This document shows, piece after piece, positions 63,178 to 64,000 of a stretch of DNA of 64,000 nt (its first letter is position 1; every line of letters starts with the position of its first letter). This DNA is from Rahnella rivi. Lineage in GTDB: Bacteria; Pseudomonadota; Gammaproteobacteria; Enterobacterales; Enterobacteriaceae. The DNA is taken from positions 62,001 to 126,000 of the forward strand of contig NZ_JAFMOX010000050.1 of assembly GCF_019049655.1 (NCBI RefSeq). The letters run 5' to 3'. The position numbers were made by a program, and so were the translations under genes. The notes under the pieces are model-generated. The model was not told where the DNA came from, made no database searches, and worked only from the letters and a program-made list of their open reading frames with translations.

Positions 63178-64000
63178 ATGTTGAAATTAACAGGTAATTT
63201 CCTCAGCGGTACGCCCTTATGCGCGTTACAGCAGGGGAAAACCACCCGCTTTAATTATTCACCCTGGGGCACGGCCAGCGAAAAAGACGCAGAGCTGCCG
63301 GGTTTTAACGGTCAGCGTCATGATCCTCTCACCGCCGTGAATCATCTGGGAAACGGCTACCGCGCGTACAGTCCTGTGCTGATGCGTTTTACCTGCCCGG
63401 ACAGTTTGAGCCCCTTTGGGAAAGGCGGGATCAACCCTTATGTGTTTTGCGGATCCGATCCCATTAACCACACTGACCCGTCAGGGCACTTTTTCCTGAT
63501 CACCTTTTTCGCGTCTTTATTCTCCTCGCTTGCTGCCTCTGCCATTCAAACCGTAGGCGCTGCCATCACAGGAGCGGCAGCGGGATTGACGGCCGGTGCT
63601 GAGGCCGGTGCGGCGGCGGGTGCAGCCGTCGGGACAGGTGCGGCCATGACGACAGCAGAATTCGCAGCCGCCACGGCAACGGCCTCAACCTCAGCGGCTT
63701 TCGCGGGAGTGGGGACTGCCGTAGGAGCGGGTGCAGAAGTGGCCAGCGCAGTCGCCGTAGCCGGAAGCACCGCGGGATTATCTGGATTGCAGGGCGCGGC
63801 AACGCTGGGGGTTGTCAATGCCGCGATAGGTACGGCAATTCAAACATCGTCGGTTACGGTGGCCGAAGTGGCGATAGGGCTGGGTGTGGAATACGGAGGC
63901 ATCGCCGCCTCTTTCTACACCAAACTAGGCCGAAAACTGGCCGAAAATGCCAAAACCGTCACGGCGGAAATGTCCGTCTCTACCCATTTTGCGCTGGAAC
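63178..64000 (+). CDS. Separate RHS core and tip protein, 3' end outside window
   Basis: The frame from ATG 63178 is open to the window end (274 codons). It begins with TTRFNYSPWGTASEKDAEL and carries the RHS-repeat-associated core motif: FNGQRHDPLTAVNHLGNGYR, VLMRFTCPDSLSPFGKGGIN and YVFCGSDPINHTDPSGH. The DPSGH boundary is where Rhs proteins switch to a variable tip. What follows here is a long Ala/Gly-rich hydrophobic region of about 130 residues (AAAGLTAGAEAGAAAGAAVG and similar) before the frame leaves the window, which could be a membrane-active or translocation segment. The catalytic end of the tip is not visible. Confidence 0.85.
   Translation, partial: MLKLTGNFLSGTPLCALQQGKTTRFNYSPWGTASEKDAELPGFNGQRHDPLTAVNHLGNGYRAYSPVLMRFTCPDSLSPFGKGGINPYVFCGSDPINHTDPSGHFFLITFFASLFSSLAASAIQTVGAAITGAAAGLTAGAEAGAAAGAAVGTGAAMTTAEFAAATATASTSAAFAGVGTAVGAGAEVASAVAVAGSTAGLSGLQGAATLGVVNAAIGTAIQTSSVTVAEVAIGLGVEYGGIAASFYTKLGRKLAENAKTVTAEMSVSTHFALE

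Noticed and set aside
1..64000. CRISPR arrays, tRNA and rRNA genes
   Set aside because: I saw no regularly spaced repeats, no cloverleaf-like tRNA ends and no rRNA sequence; a tRNAscan or CRISPR search could confirm.

Overview
The window looks like a chromosomal segment of an enteric gamma-proteobacterium (Enterobacterales). Gene content (chbBCARFG, ydcSTUVW, osmC, tehB, a membrane PQQ dehydrogenase, terZABCDEF) and codon use suggest a Yersiniaceae-type genome such as Rahnella, Serratia or Ewingella; the genus is inference. There are no rRNA or tRNA genes, CRISPR arrays or intact insertion sequences that I can see.

Layout. 0-2 kb: the 3' end of a YtcJ-like amidohydrolase and a small secreted DUF1471 protein. 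1.8-7.1 kb: a complete minus-strand chitobiose operon, chbB-C-A-R-F-G, with a probable CRP site and a 16-bp direct repeat upstream. 7.4-11.7 kb: an acetyltransferase, tehB, small membrane or secreted proteins, and a DUF1176-like protein. 10.9-12.3 kb: decayed DNA, including a TGA-interrupted reading frame and a P2-like prophage scar (amber-interrupted small protein plus an integrase missing its catalytic centre). 12.4-20.3 kb: ydcS-T-U-V-W polyamine-type transport with a second aminobutyraldehyde-type dehydrogenase and a LysR regulator. 20.5-23 kb: osmC, an orphan and an MFS exporter. 23.2-32.4 kb: a tightly overlapped operon of a peptide/opine-type ABC transporter, two nucleoside hydrolases and a DapA-like aldolase, with a divergent LysR gene. 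32.8-37.2 kb: a glucose/quinate-type PQQ dehydrogenase, a HAD phosphatase and a KdgM-like porin with a KdgR-like box. 37.4-38.3 kb: a DUF1778/GNAT toxin-antitoxin pair with two palindromic operators. 38.3-50.3 kb: the tellurite/stress cluster terZABCDEF (minus), a divergent five-gene ATP-grasp/PRTase/HAD/StiP/citrate-lyase-like module (plus), and terW. 50.4-56.8 kb: a second DppBCDF-type transporter co-transcribed with an enolase-superfamily enzyme and preceded by a consensus CRP site. 57.2-64 kb: an unidentified 604-residue protein divergent from a large Rhs/YD-repeat protein whose RHS core/tip is encoded by a separate downstream gene running off the window.

How it fits together. Much of the window is scavenging: chitin disaccharides, polyamine-derived aldehydes, a probable nucleoside-like compound, an acid-sugar-like compound, pectin oligomers and periplasmic sugar oxidation. 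The catabolic operons mostly have their own regulator beside them. The accessory parts are the ter island with its neighbouring toxin-antitoxin pair, the prophage scar, and the split Rhs locus. The least explained are the double nucleoside hydrolase operon and the split Rhs system with its divergent partner.
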